NCBI GenBank assembly: GCA_030426445.1
Contig: JAUHYS010000023.1
Location: 1-14,737, forward strand
Direction: 5' to 3'
Origin: a bacterium
Lineage (GTDB): Bacteria > UBA10199 > DSSB01
Length of the DNA: 14,737 nt
Shown: one piece after another, positions 1 to 8,234 of the stretch
Layout of the letters: each line of letters opens with the position of its first letter
Position numbering within the stretch: the first letter of the stretch is position 1
The notes under the pieces: generated by a model
Databases searched by the model: none
What the model was told of the DNA's origin: nothing
The model's input: only the letters and a program-made list of their open reading frames with translations
Translations under genes and position numbers: made by a program

Positions 1-20
1 TAATAAAGAGGGGACAAACG

Positions 21-990
21 ATGCAAAATAAGTTTAAAAAAAGCTTACTTCTTTTTACGATTCTCATTTTATTGCCCAACTGTGCGTTTGAGAACACGAC
101 GTTTGTGGATGACTTTGAGGAACCTATTGTCATTTTAGTGCCAGAGGAATTTGAAACCATTCAAGGCGCCATGGATTTTGCCATTCCCGGTGATTTGGTA
201 TCGCTTGCAGACGGAGTCTATTCGCCTTCCAGTAATGGCGAAATTTTCCCGATTTTTTTACAAGACGGAGTCGACCTTTTTGGGGAATCTCCACAAGGGA
301 CCATTCTGGATGCCGAGGGCAGTGACGGTGTTCTCGATATCTTTCAATACCAGGGCCATATTCGGGACTTAACCCTCACTGGGGGCCTGGCGACTTTTGC
401 CGGTGGGGTGTTGATTGAAGAATCCTCTCCTTTAATAGAAAATGTCTTTATTATCGGAAATCATGCCGTGGAACAGGCCTCGGGTCTGATGATTCTCAAT
501 TCTAACAATGCGGAAATCGTCAATACGGTGATTGCAGAAAATTTTGCCTTTTCTGACGAAGGTTTTTTTCCTGCGCAAGTCGAAATCGAGAATTCGCGGG
601 TTTTTTTCAATAATAACGTGGTTTCATTAGGGGACGCCGATGGTTTGCGTCTGGATAATCAGTCGGAGGGTGAATTACAAAATAATATCTTCTTTAAAAA
701 TGGTCTGGATTTTGGGGTAGGCCTCGCGGATGAAAGCCTGGAACCCATTGCAAGCATTCAATATAATTTATTTTTTGATAATTTCGAGGGTGATTTTTTT
801 ATCAGCGGAAATTTTCGGACGGCTGAAGAAGCCAATGACCTTTCGCTCAATGATGCGGTGGACTTTAATTTTGCCGCGGATCCAAAACACCTCCCCAGCC
901 ATAGAGGCAGGCAATCCGAGTCCCGCTTTTCGCAATCCAGACGGGACGCGTAATGATATAGGGGCTTTTGGAGGCCCTAGATCTTTGTAG
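21..990 (+). pseudogene. Parallel beta-helix (DUF1565-like) lipoprotein, frameshifted near its C-terminus
   Basis: The start ATG follows a GAGGGG ribosome-binding site. The N-terminus has basic residues, a hydrophobic stretch (about residues 8-18) and Cys21 in an LLPNC context. This fits a lipoprotein signal, although Asn before the Cys is atypical. Residues about 38-70 (VPEEFETIQGAMDFA..PGD..SLADGVYSP) match the start of DUF1565/pectate-lyase-like right-handed beta-helix proteins. Repeated short strands with N-rich turns follow. In the starting frame the protein ends at 953 (310 aa) with an unrelated basic tail. The family's usual end (SPAIEAGNPSPAF, then DGTRNDIGAFGGP) is present in the +1 frame and stops at 988-990. 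Dropping one A from the AAAA run at 884-887 joins the two into about 322 aa. Whether this is a real mutation, phase variation or a sequencing error cannot be told here. The probable role is a surface or periplasmic carbohydrate-interacting or structural protein; no enzymatic residues are assigned. Confidence 0.75.
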
Positions 991-1119
991 TGAGGGGTGT
1001 CGATAAGCGATTATCTGCTTTGTTGGATTAAAAATTGAATCAATCGACGTACTATTTGTACGACTCATGATTTAATTTTTACTCCGCCTTGCATCTAAAC
1101 CATTTCTCAACACCCCTTA
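991..1119. repeat. 129-bp imperfect palindrome (possible MITE-like or structured intergenic repeat)
   Basis: The sequence folds on itself around one centre at 1055. Outer arms are 991-1000 (TGAGGGGTGT) and 1110-1119 (ACACCCCTTA), pairing with one G-T. A middle stem pairs 1029-1042 with 1068-1081, 14 pairs including one G-T and no bulges. An inner stem, CGTAC (1048-1052) with GTACG (1058-1062), closes on a TATTT loop. All three stems share coordinate sum 2110, so this is one palindrome rather than chance hairpins. It begins directly after the TAG stop of the upstream gene. A terminator role or a small non-autonomous mobile repeat are both possible. No second copy is in the window. Confidence 0.7.
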
Positions 1120-1161
1120 AACATAGCTTTTGTTATTCAGGTTGAAAAAATTAGTTTAAAT

Positions 1162-1195
1162 AAAATCAATAACTTAGTTGTTTTTTGATTTTTTA
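1162..1195 (+). terminator. Weak AT-rich hairpin with T-run, possible terminator
   Basis: AAAATCAA (1162-1169) pairs with TTGATTTT (1185-1192), and an inner AACT/AGTT lies at 1171-1174/1176-1179. T-runs lie at 1181-1186 and 1189-1194. It could end transcription from the lipoprotein gene. The stem has little GC, so this is weak. The rest of the gap up to 1331 holds a small CAACTT/AAGTTG hairpin (1213-1229) and no convincing promoter. Confidence 0.25.
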
Positions 1196-1316
1196 AGATA
1201 AAAAAACGCCCTCAACTTGCTTGAAGTTGTGGATAAATCATTAAAAATCCGCAACTCTGATACCGTAGCGAAACGATAAATAATTTGGTAACATTTTTAA
1301 GCATTTTGCATCTTTT

Positions 1317-1323
1317 AAGGAGG
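1317..1323 (+). promoter_or_regulatory. Strong ribosome-binding site for the 821-aa protein
   Basis: AAGGAGG, a near-perfect Shine-Dalgarno sequence, lies 8 bases before the ATG at 1332. It fixes the start and suggests efficient translation. It is the strongest such site among the genes in this window. Confidence 0.85.
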
Positions 1324-1331
1324 CTCAAAAC

Positions 1332-3797
1332 ATGGCATCGCCAATTAATCCAAATCAACCCTCACCATTAACTAAGGGACCTTTACATGATACCGCGATT
1401 GACACCACGGGATATGATACCGGGATAGGCGGTACAGGAAGCGGTCAAGCCGCCCAGGGCGCAGGTTTTCTGGATAATCTTTACAGCTGGTATTTACAAG
1501 CAACAGAGTATTACGCACAGGTTCAAGCTGGTACGGTAGTCGAGCCAGATGTAGCTGGTCTTATTGAGCAGCTTAATTATGCTTATAATACTCTCTCCCA
1601 AGCCGGTTATGGCATGGATATGCTTTCGGGAGGTGGTGCAAGTGGTGCGGGTGGATTGCCCCCAGGTGCCATAATGGGTGCGCATGAAAATTATGTTTAT
1701 AACGAATTCGGCGAAAAAAATATTAATTACATGGGTAACGAAGCCGTGGATATTTCTGATATTTGGGTGGGGCCAGGTGGTTCACTCAATCTCAATATTG
1801 CAGCCACTTCCGCCGAAGTGACCATGAGTTTTGTCGATGATAAGCGTAGCAACCCTCCTAAAAAAGTTCTCGAAATTAAAGTCGTGGATGCTGCTACCGG
1901 TCACGAACATAAATACTACATTCAAGATCACGAAAACATCAACCCTAATAATTTCTTTATTAACACCGCTACGGGCCAAATTAATGACAAAACTGGTCAA
2001 AACTTAGCCTCCGTTGGAGTATATGATGGCTCTTCTTCCCGTGCTCCTGAGTATGAGGGCGCGGCTACAGTCAGTCAAAAAGGACCAAATCATTTTGCAT
2101 ATGAAGTCAATTGGGGCGACTCAATTACCTTTTATCCCAAAGGCGGTGTCGATCAAGTCCACGAAGTTTTCGGTCCAGCCAATATTTATGTTAGCCCTCA
2201 AGACGAGGTTGATGTTTACCTCAGACAGCCCAGTGGTTATGAAGTTATTGTGACTCATGCCGACGGGACACACGATACCTTTTTATTACAGGAAGGCTAT
2301 CAATTTGACATTGGTGCACATGAAAACCAAGTTGAGTGGCATGTACCTATGGACAGCCCTGGCTTTCAAGGTCCAACCGATTTAGAAGCTGCACCTCCTC
2401 AACCAGACCCTGACGATGGGGATTATGCTGATGAAGGCAACGATGATGGAGGGATTGCTGGTCCCGGTAACTTAACAACAAGAGAGGCAAGTCAAGCAGA
2501 TGCTAGAAATATTGGTCAAGAAGCCGGTGAGCCCGCTGAAGCAAGCCTCGAAGATGGTTACGACCTTCCCGAAGGTTGGGATCCTGACGCACCTAATGAT
2601 ATGCCAGAAGACCAAGGTGACGATCCTGTTGATAACAATAATAACAATGCGGATAATGAACCTGCACCCGAGCCTGAAGTTCCACAAAATACACAACCCG
2701 AAGTCGATCCTTTTGACCCTTATGGTGGAAAATCCCGCCAAACGACAACAGGTTCGGATATTCCTCCCGAGTTTGGACAAGACTTTCTTTTCCAAGGAGC
2801 GACAGGGATTCCCCCCCAAGGACCAGGAAGTGATGCTCCTCAAGCCGAGCCACCTCCTAAGGTCAAACAGCTGGCAGCCATTTTAGGAATAGAACCGCAT
2901 GATATTCCTCAAGTTGCGGGTGGACGTAACTTTTGGGATAAAATCCAGGCAGGTGTCTTGCCTCCTGACCCTGATGTATTGAATATTATTTCTTATTTTG
3001 ATAATTTGATGCGACCTCATGTGGAGTCTTATGCTGAGAATCCTGATGTCTTGACAATACCAGATATTCGTGATCGCCTTGTGGGAGTTCTTCAGATGAT
3101 TTATGGGGACGATGCCGTCCAAGCAAGAGGACAAGATGGAGAACTTAATGGTATGAGTCTTTACTTTAAAAGTGACAATGGCTTGGTCCAATATAATATC
3201 AATATCGTAGAGCGAACTTACTATGGTGAGACCTACCATGGTATTAGCTTAAGTGCCCCGGGACCTTCTTCAGGAGCGCCTGATAGAATCACGGGTGGTG
3301 GCCAAGGACCACAGAATCAAGGAATCCCAGATTCCTTTAGAGAACTTGCTATGGGCATATTGTTTCCGGATGATAGTCGTAACTTTGATCAGCTCTACGA
3401 AAATGAAAAAAAGGATATAGAACAAAAAGCAGAAGCTTTGATGGCTGACTATAAGAGTAAAACCGGTCATAATCCACATAATATGCCAAGTCCTCCGGAT
3501 TACAAAAGTATGCGGTGGGTATTAGAAAATGATAGTTCTCTACTTTCATCGCTTACAATGTATGCAAATGGCGTGGCATTAAATAATCAAGTACCGAATG
3601 TAGGTCTGGGCCAAATGGCTAGTAACCAAGGACTAATCATTGCACGGTTAAACGAATTATTTGGTGGTGGATTTGGGACAAGTGGTGACCCAATCGTAGT
3701 AGGCAAAATTGAGTATAATGGTCAAACCTTCAATTTTTTCCAAGCGAATGGTTATGAACAAGATGACAATGTGTTAGATGCTTTTCGTTGGGAATAG
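1332..3797 (+). CDS. Large cysteine-free, Gly/Pro/Asp-rich protein of unknown function (821 aa)
   Basis: I do not recognise this protein. It has no signal peptide, no membrane segment and no cysteine in 821 residues. Visible architecture: a Gly/Ser/Ala-rich N-terminus with two short helical stretches (about 45-65 and 70-92); a beta-rich section about 120-345 (for example WVGPGGSLNLNIA and EVDVYLRQPSGYEVIVTHADG); an acidic Pro/Asn/Asp linker about 350-510 that contains NNNNN and PEPEVP; and a folded C-terminal half of two mixed helix/strand blocks (about 511-640 and 665-821). Lack of Cys, high acidity and modular domains joined by a low-complexity linker resemble extracellular or surface proteins. 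Export would then need a route without an N-terminal signal. A large cytoplasmic structural protein is equally possible. It is transcribed alone, after a gap of about 340 bp, and meets mgtE tail to tail. Confidence 0.85.
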   Translation: MASPINPNQPSPLTKGPLHDTAIDTTGYDTGIGGTGSGQAAQGAGFLDNLYSWYLQATEYYAQVQAGTVVEPDVAGLIEQLNYAYNTLSQAGYGMDMLSGGGASGAGGLPPGAIMGAHENYVYNEFGEKNINYMGNEAVDISDIWVGPGGSLNLNIAATSAEVTMSFVDDKRSNPPKKVLEIKVVDAATGHEHKYYIQDHENINPNNFFINTATGQINDKTGQNLASVGVYDGSSSRAPEYEGAATVSQKGPNHFAYEVNWGDSITFYPKGGVDQVHEVFGPANIYVSPQDEVDVYLRQPSGYEVIVTHADGTHDTFLLQEGYQFDIGAHENQVEWHVPMDSPGFQGPTDLEAAPPQPDPDDGDYADEGNDDGGIAGPGNLTTREASQADARNIGQEAGEPAEASLEDGYDLPEGWDPDAPNDMPEDQGDDPVDNNNNNADNEPAPEPEVPQNTQPEVDPFDPYGGKSRQTTTGSDIPPEFGQDFLFQGATGIPPQGPGSDAPQAEPPPKVKQLAAILGIEPHDIPQVAGGRNFWDKIQAGVLPPDPDVLNIISYFDNLMRPHVESYAENPDVLTIPDIRDRLVGVLQMIYGDDAVQARGQDGELNGMSLYFKSDNGLVQYNINIVERTYYGETYHGISLSAPGPSSGAPDRITGGGQGPQNQGIPDSFRELAMGILFPDDSRNFDQLYENEKKDIEQKAEALMADYKSKTGHNPHNMPSPPDYKSMRWVLENDSSLLSSLTMYANGVALNNQVPNVGLGQMASNQGLIIARLNELFGGGFGTSGDPIVVGKIEYNGQTFNFFQANGYEQDDNVLDAFRWE

Positions 3798-3806
3798 GTT
3801 TAGAAT

Positions 3807-5180
3807 CTAAGGCAGCAAATACTTTAAGAACACCGTTGCCAGCCCTAAAAAGGCCAAAAAACCCATAATATCTGTAAAAGTGGTTACAATGACCCCGCTT
3901 GCAAGAGCGGGGTCGACTTTTATCCACTTGAGCAATAAGGGAATCGCAGCTCCCGTAAAATTGGCGATCAACATATTGGCAACCATGGCTAAACCTAACA
4001 CCATAGCCAAAACCGAATTTCCCGACCAAAAATAAGTAATTCCCCCCATAATCAGGCCCATCAAAATTCCGTTTAAAAAACCCGAAAGCGATTCTTTAAA
4101 AAGCGCGCGTTTAGCATTGGCAAAGTTGAGCTCTCCCAAAGCCAGCCCGCGAGTGATGACTGCCAGCGACTGCGTTCCGGCATTTCCGCCCATGCCCGCG
4201 ACAATGGGCATAAAAACCGCCAATAAGACTACTTGTTGAATGGTGCTTTCAAAGAAACTGACCACTAGCGAAGCTAAAATAGCCGTGCCCAAGTTAAATA
4301 AAAGCCAGGGAAAGCGTAATCGAATCGAACGCATAGCCGAGTCTGCCACGTGTTCTTCTACGTCCACACCAGCCATGCGGTAGATATCTTCGCGGGCTTC
4401 TTCCTGAATAACATCCACGATGTCGTCGATGGTAATTCGACCCAATAATTTATGCTGTTGGTCGACAACCGGTAGGCTGATCAAGTCATATTTGCGGAAG
4501 ATCTCGGCGACTTTTTCTTGGTCCTGATTAACGTCCACAAAAAAGTAGTCGGTTTTCATAACTTCCGCGACACTTTTTTGCGGGTCCTCCAGCACCAAAG
4601 CCTGGATTGGGACCATTCCCTTAAAAACACCTTCTGCATTAACTACATAGAGGTTGCCGACGTTGCGGACTTTTTCGGATTCCTTGCGGACTTTTTCAGC
4701 GGCCTCAAAAAGTTTGGTGTCGGGGTGCACCGAAACCAACTCCGTCTGCATGAGTCCACCGGCAGAGTCTTCTTCGTAACTCAAAAGTTGACGAACTGGG
4801 GCCGATTCCTCCGTAGGCATGGCATCCAGAATTTCCTTGGCCTCTTTTTCAGGAAGTTCTTCCAAGATATCTGTTGCATCATCGCTGTCCATTTCATCAA
4901 TAATTTCAGGAAGTTTTTCTTCGGAAATGGCTTCAACAACATCTGACTTTAAGTGTTCCTCCACTAAGGAAAGCACTTCGGCAGCCTGGCTATTATTTAG
5001 CAAGGCCATGAGGCGAGTTTGTTCCTCTTCTTCACAGTTTTCGACAATGTCGGCAATATCGGCCGGATGGAGTTCGGCCAAGAGCTGGCGCACTTCTTCG
5101 TCGTTGGCGCTTTTGAGAAAATCGCTAAACTCAGAGAAGTCTTTTTCGATCAATTGTAGAAAAAAAGATCGTGGAAACAT
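3807..5180 (-). CDS. mgtE: Magnesium transporter MgtE
   Basis: Inner-membrane Mg2+ channel/transporter of the MgtE family, 457 aa against about 450 for the family. Residues about 1-130 are the acidic, helical MgtE N domain (LHPADIADIVE, EMDSDDATDILEELP). About 135-265 hold two CBS domains, which in this family sense cytoplasmic Mg2+ (second domain: ISLPVVDQQHKLLGRITIDD). From about 285 come the membrane segments, with the signature MPIVAGMGGNAGTQS (324-338) and DPALASGVIVTTFTD (423-437). Asp437 matches the pore Asp of Thermus MgtE. The ATG is preceded by an in-frame TAA close by and only a weak ribosome-binding site. It lies 40 bp after hisD on the same strand, so co-transcription is likely. 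No M-box riboswitch is evident in the short gap. Its 3' end is 9 bp from the end of the opposing gene. Confidence 0.96.
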   Translation of the reverse strand: MFPRSFFLQLIEKDFSEFSDFLKSANDEEVRQLLAELHPADIADIVENCEEEEQTRLMALLNNSQAAEVLSLVEEHLKSDVVEAISEEKLPEIIDEMDSDDATDILEELPEKEAKEILDAMPTEESAPVRQLLSYEEDSAGGLMQTELVSVHPDTKLFEAAEKVRKESEKVRNVGNLYVVNAEGVFKGMVPIQALVLEDPQKSVAEVMKTDYFFVDVNQDQEKVAEIFRKYDLISLPVVDQQHKLLGRITIDDIVDVIQEEAREDIYRMAGVDVEEHVADSAMRSIRLRFPWLLFNLGTAILASLVVSFFESTIQQVVLLAVFMPIVAGMGGNAGTQSLAVITRGLALGELNFANAKRALFKESLSGFLNGILMGLIMGGITYFWSGNSVLAMVLGLAMVANMLIANFTGAAIPLLLKWIKVDPALASGVIVTTFTDIMGFLAFLGLATVFLKYLLP

Positions 5181-5220
5181 ATCGTGAGCTTAATAGAAAT
5201 GGATTAAATAGGGAAGCCGA

Positions 5221-6507
5221 TTATTTGGAGTCCTTGGATCGAATGGAAACACTCGCGGCATGGGCCTGCAGGCCTTCCATTTCGGCCAGTCGGATGATCG
5301 GGTCACTAAAACTTTTAAGCGCTTTGGCGTTAAACTCGATGACACTACTGGTTTTGAGGAAGTCCAAGACCCCAAGTGGGGAACCAAAACGTGCGTTGCC
5401 TGTGGTGGGTAGCACGTGACTCGGTCCTGCCAAATAATCTCCACAGGCTTCAGGTGTATGGTAGCCCATAAAAATCGCACCCGCATTTTTGACTTGGTCT
5501 AAAGCCTTTTTAGGTTCTTTTATTGCCAATTCGAGATGTTCGGGAGAGAACTCATTTGCTAATTCGATGCTTTCTTTGAGGTTTTTGGCAACAATAATAA
5601 AAGAACGGTTTTTAATTGAGGCCTCGGCGATTTTGCGTCGGCTTAAAGCGCGCAATTGTTTGCGGATTTCTCCTTCGACACGATGGGCATAATTGGAATT
5701 AAAGGTAATCAGCACCGTAAAGGCTTCCTCGTCGTGTTCGGCTTGGCTCAGTAAGTCCGCAGCGACCCAGGCCGGAGGCGCTTCTTGATCGGCAATAATC
5801 AACAGTTCTGAAGGGCCAGCGATCATGTCAATGTCGACTTCGCCATAGACGAGTCGTTTGGCATAGGCCACATAGGTGTTTCCGGGACCCACGATTTTGT
5901 CGACCTTTTTAACCTGATGCGTGCCATACGCCATAGCTCCAATGGCTTGGACGCCACCCATTTTATAAATACTGTCGACTTTAGCAAGGTCTGCAGCCAC
6001 TAATACCGACGGGGCACATTCTCCTTTGAGAAAGGGAGTCGCCATAGTAATGTTTTCGACGCCTGCAATCTTGGCTGGAATGGCATTCATTAAGACCGTA
6101 CTGGGATAAGAGGCCTTGCCTCCGGGCACATAAACCCCAACACGCTCTAAAGGCCGGACGATTTGCCCGATTTTCATGCCCTCTTTACTGGTTTCGAAAG
6201 ACTCATAATTTTGTTTTTGATGAAAGTTTTCGATTCTGGAAGCCGCTAGCTCTAATGCCGCTAGGTCTTCTTTAGAGATTTGTTTATAGGCTTTTTTGAT
6301 TTCGGCCTTACCAACCGCAAATTTTTCTGAGTGAAATTCATCAAACTTTTCGTTATATTTTTGAACGGCTTTGTCACCACGAAGCCGGACCTCTTCTAAA
6401 ATCGTATCGACCTCGCGATGGATTTCTTTGGTGACATTATCGCCTCTTTTGAGGAGTTTATCGAATTCGTAACGAAAATTTCTGTCTAATGAACGGAGTG
6501 TTTTCAT
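5221..6507 (-). CDS. hisD: Histidinol dehydrogenase HisD
   Basis: Zn-dependent, NAD-linked cytoplasmic enzyme that oxidises L-histidinol to L-histidine in two steps, the end of histidine biosynthesis. At 428 aa it has the family's usual length. Zn ligands are visible as Gln255 and His258 (SQAEHD), Asp357 (CGDYLAGPSH) and His416 (EGLQAHAAS). The catalytic Glu323-His324 pair lies in SPEHLEL. The NAD and substrate region shows VGVYVPGG (123-130) and KIVGPGNTYVA (204-214). No other his gene is in the window. It sits after murA and before mgtE, where related bacteria often have hisG next to murA. The ribosome-binding site is weak. Confidence 0.97.
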   Translation of the reverse strand: MKTLRSLDRNFRYEFDKLLKRGDNVTKEIHREVDTILEEVRLRGDKAVQKYNEKFDEFHSEKFAVGKAEIKKAYKQISKEDLAALELAASRIENFHQKQNYESFETSKEGMKIGQIVRPLERVGVYVPGGKASYPSTVLMNAIPAKIAGVENITMATPFLKGECAPSVLVAADLAKVDSIYKMGGVQAIGAMAYGTHQVKKVDKIVGPGNTYVAYAKRLVYGEVDIDMIAGPSELLIIADQEAPPAWVAADLLSQAEHDEEAFTVLITFNSNYAHRVEGEIRKQLRALSRRKIAEASIKNRSFIIVAKNLKESIELANEFSPEHLELAIKEPKKALDQVKNAGAIFMGYHTPEACGDYLAGPSHVLPTTGNARFGSPLGVLDFLKTSSVIEFNAKALKSFSDPIIRLAEMEGLQAHAASVSIRSKDSK

Positions 6508-6557
6508 AATTTTTTTCTAAAAGAAGTCTATTGTTATCAAACTAAGGTTTTTGACTC

Positions 6558-6587
6558 ATTACAATTCAAAGTAAAAAGTAAGATCAA
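6558..6587 (-). promoter_or_regulatory. Candidate sigma70-type promoter for hisD-mgtE
   Basis: On the minus strand TTGATC (6582-6587) lies 18 bases before TGTAAT (6558-6563), which matches TATAAT at five of six positions. It sits in the 131-bp murA-hisD gap, about 50 bases before the hisD start. The -35 match is only four of six, and the region is AT-rich. Confidence 0.35.
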
Positions 6588-6638
6588 GATATCCCGAATT
6601 GCTAAATATTTCAACCATCCTTTCAAGATTCTAAAATT

Positions 6639-7898
6639 TTAATATTTTACTTTGACTCGTTTGATTTTGGCCCCAAGTTTCCGAAATTTCTTCTCTATTT
6701 TTTCATAACCTCGGTCGATGTGATAAACCCGGCTGATTTCGGTGATGCCTTCAGCGGCCAGTCCGGCAATGACAAGGCAGGCACTGGCTCGTAAATCGGT
6801 CGCCATAATGGGTGCACCGGAAAGCTGTTTAAGGCCTCGAACAATTGCAGAATTGCCCTCAACTTTGATATCGGCCCCCATTCGAACCAATTCGCCTACA
6901 TGCATGAAACGATTTTCAAAGATATTTTCGCGTATAAGCGAACTGCCCTCTGCAACGGTCATGAGCGCCATAAATTGCGCCTGTAAATCGGTCGCAAAGC
7001 CAGGAAAGGGAGCGGTATTGATATCCCTGGATTTTATTTTTTTGGGTGCTTTTACCTGGATGCCTTCGGAAGAAATCTCAATTTTGGCTCCGCATTCTTC
7101 TAGTTTGACGATGAGTGCCTCTAGATCTTCTGGATGAATGCCTTGGACCATAATCTGGCTTTTGGGAAGACAGGCCGCAATCATAAAGGTACCGGCTTCG
7201 ATTCGATCGGGCATCACCGACCATTTGCAGCCGGTTAGGGGAGTGGGGCCTTCGATTTGAATGAGCGAAGTCCCGGCTCCGGAAATTTTTGCCCCACAGG
7301 CCACCAGCATATTGGCTAAGTCAATGATTTCGGGTTCGCGAGCTGCATTTTCTAAAAGGGTCGTGCCATGGGCCTGAGTCGCGGCCATGAGTAGATTTTC
7401 GGTTCCTGTTACACTGACCTGATCAAAATAAATTTTTGCGCCTTTTAGTTTGCGTGCCTCGGCCTCGACATAGCCATGCTCGACCTTAATTTTTGCGCCC
7501 ATGGCTTCCAGTCCTTTTAAATGAAGGTCAATGGGCCGGGCTCCAATGGCGCAGCCACCGGGTAGCGAGACCTTGGCTTTGCCGCGCATGGCAAGTAAAG
7601 GCCCCAAAACCAAGATCGAAGCACGCATGGTTTTGACCAATTCGTACGGGGCCGTCGTGCCTGCATAGCCATTGGATTGGACTTTCATTTTATTCGCCCA
7701 GCTGCTGATTTTTAGCCCCATGCCTTTTAATAAAGCGACCATGGTTTTGATATCGGCAAGTTGTGGGATATTATGCAGTTCCATTTTGCCATGAGTCAAT
7801 AAGGTCGCAGCAAGAATAGGCAAAGCCGCATTTTTTGCTCCTGAAATCTTGACCTTGCCTTTTAGTGGACGGTTTCCGTCGATGATGATTTTGTCCAT
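6639..7898 (-). CDS. murA: UDP-N-acetylglucosamine 1-carboxyvinyltransferase MurA
   Basis: Cytoplasmic enzyme that transfers enolpyruvate from PEP to UDP-GlcNAc, the first committed step of peptidoglycan synthesis. At 419 aa it has the usual length. Lys22-Asn23 lie in SGAKNAALP. The catalytic loop is [18 protein letters not shown] with Cys116, which corresponds to the Cys alkylated by fosfomycin; the Cys-to-Asp resistant form is not present. Asp304 (FATDLQAQ) and Arg396 (DRGYEK) match further active-site residues. A GGAG lies about 11 bases before the ATG. The start is only 36 bp after the toxin gene upstream, so murA may be read partly from the toxin-antitoxin promoter. Confidence 0.97.
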   Translation of the reverse strand: MDKIIIDGNRPLKGKVKISGAKNAALPILAATLLTHGKMELHNIPQLADIKTMVALLKGMGLKISSWANKMKVQSNGYAGTTAPYELVKTMRASILVLGPLLAMRGKAKVSLPGGCAIGARPIDLHLKGLEAMGAKIKVEHGYVEAEARKLKGAKIYFDQVSVTGTENLLMAATQAHGTTLLENAAREPEIIDLANMLVACGAKISGAGTSLIQIEGPTPLTGCKWSVMPDRIEAGTFMIAACLPKSQIMVQGIHPEDLEALIVKLEECGAKIEISSEGIQVKAPKKIKSRDINTAPFPGFATDLQAQFMALMTVAEGSSLIRENIFENRFMHVGELVRMGADIKVEGNSAIVRGLKQLSGAPIMATDLRASACLVIAGLAAEGITEISRVYHIDRGYEKIEKKFRKLGAKIKRVKVKY

Positions 7899-7934
7899 TA
7901 GCGAATATACTCCATAGAAACTTTAATGTATTAA

Positions 7935-8234
7935 CTACCTTAAGAAACGATTCACACGGCGAATCAGCGTGCTTTGAATTTTCTTTGTGTCTTTTTGACC
8001 GATTGCCCAAACATGCACGGTCTTTTCTTCGATTTCCAAAGTAAAAACAATACGATTTCTGTCAAAACCAGTCAGTCTTTCTTTGGCTTTAAGAGGTTTG
8101 CCGATTTTAAAAGGGTCTTTTTGAATGCGGCCTAATTTGCGGTAGACTAGTTTTTGTATTTTGGGCGACAGGTTCGCAAAGTCTTTTTGCGCGTCTTCTA
8201 CAATGAGAAGCTCCCAACTATTTTTCGAGGCCAT
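7935..8234 (-). CDS. RelE/ParE-family toxin (probable mRNA interferase)
   Basis: Small basic protein (99 aa) with the RelE/YoeB-like layout: N-terminal strand (WELLIVEDA), two helices (about 14-38), a K/R-rich stretch ending in GFDRNRIVFTLEI, and the final strands VHVWAIGQKDTKKI. RelE toxins use basic residues here to cleave ribosome-bound mRNA; Arg59, Arg61 and Lys81 are candidates. The C-terminal Tyr seen in some RelE proteins is not evident, so activity is uncertain. The ATG lies inside the end of the antitoxin gene (17-bp overlap) behind an AGGA ribosome-binding site, as in a coupled toxin-antitoxin operon. A ParE-type gyrase inhibitor is a less likely alternative. Confidence 0.8.
   Translation of the reverse strand: MASKNSWELLIVEDAQKDFANLSPKIQKLVYRKLGRIQKDPFKIGKPLKAKERLTGFDRNRIVFTLEIEEKTVHVWAIGQKDTKKIQSTLIRRVNRFLR

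Noticed and set aside
2500..2886. A 128-residue plus-strand open frame and antisense frames of 86-123 residues inside the 821-aa gene
   Set aside because: They overlap the long gene in other frames, have no ribosome-binding site and have biased shadow composition.
4819..5187. A 122-residue plus-strand open frame rich in Ser
   Set aside because: It is antisense to mgtE, whose domains and catalytic motifs are unmistakable; the Ser-rich composition is what the reverse of Glu/Leu-rich codons yields.
5181..5220. Mg2+ riboswitch (M-box) ahead of mgtE
   Set aside because: The gap is only 40 bp and has no room for the roughly 150-base structure.
6742..7137. A 131-residue plus-strand open frame
   Set aside because: It is antisense to murA, and no family or start signal is recognisable.
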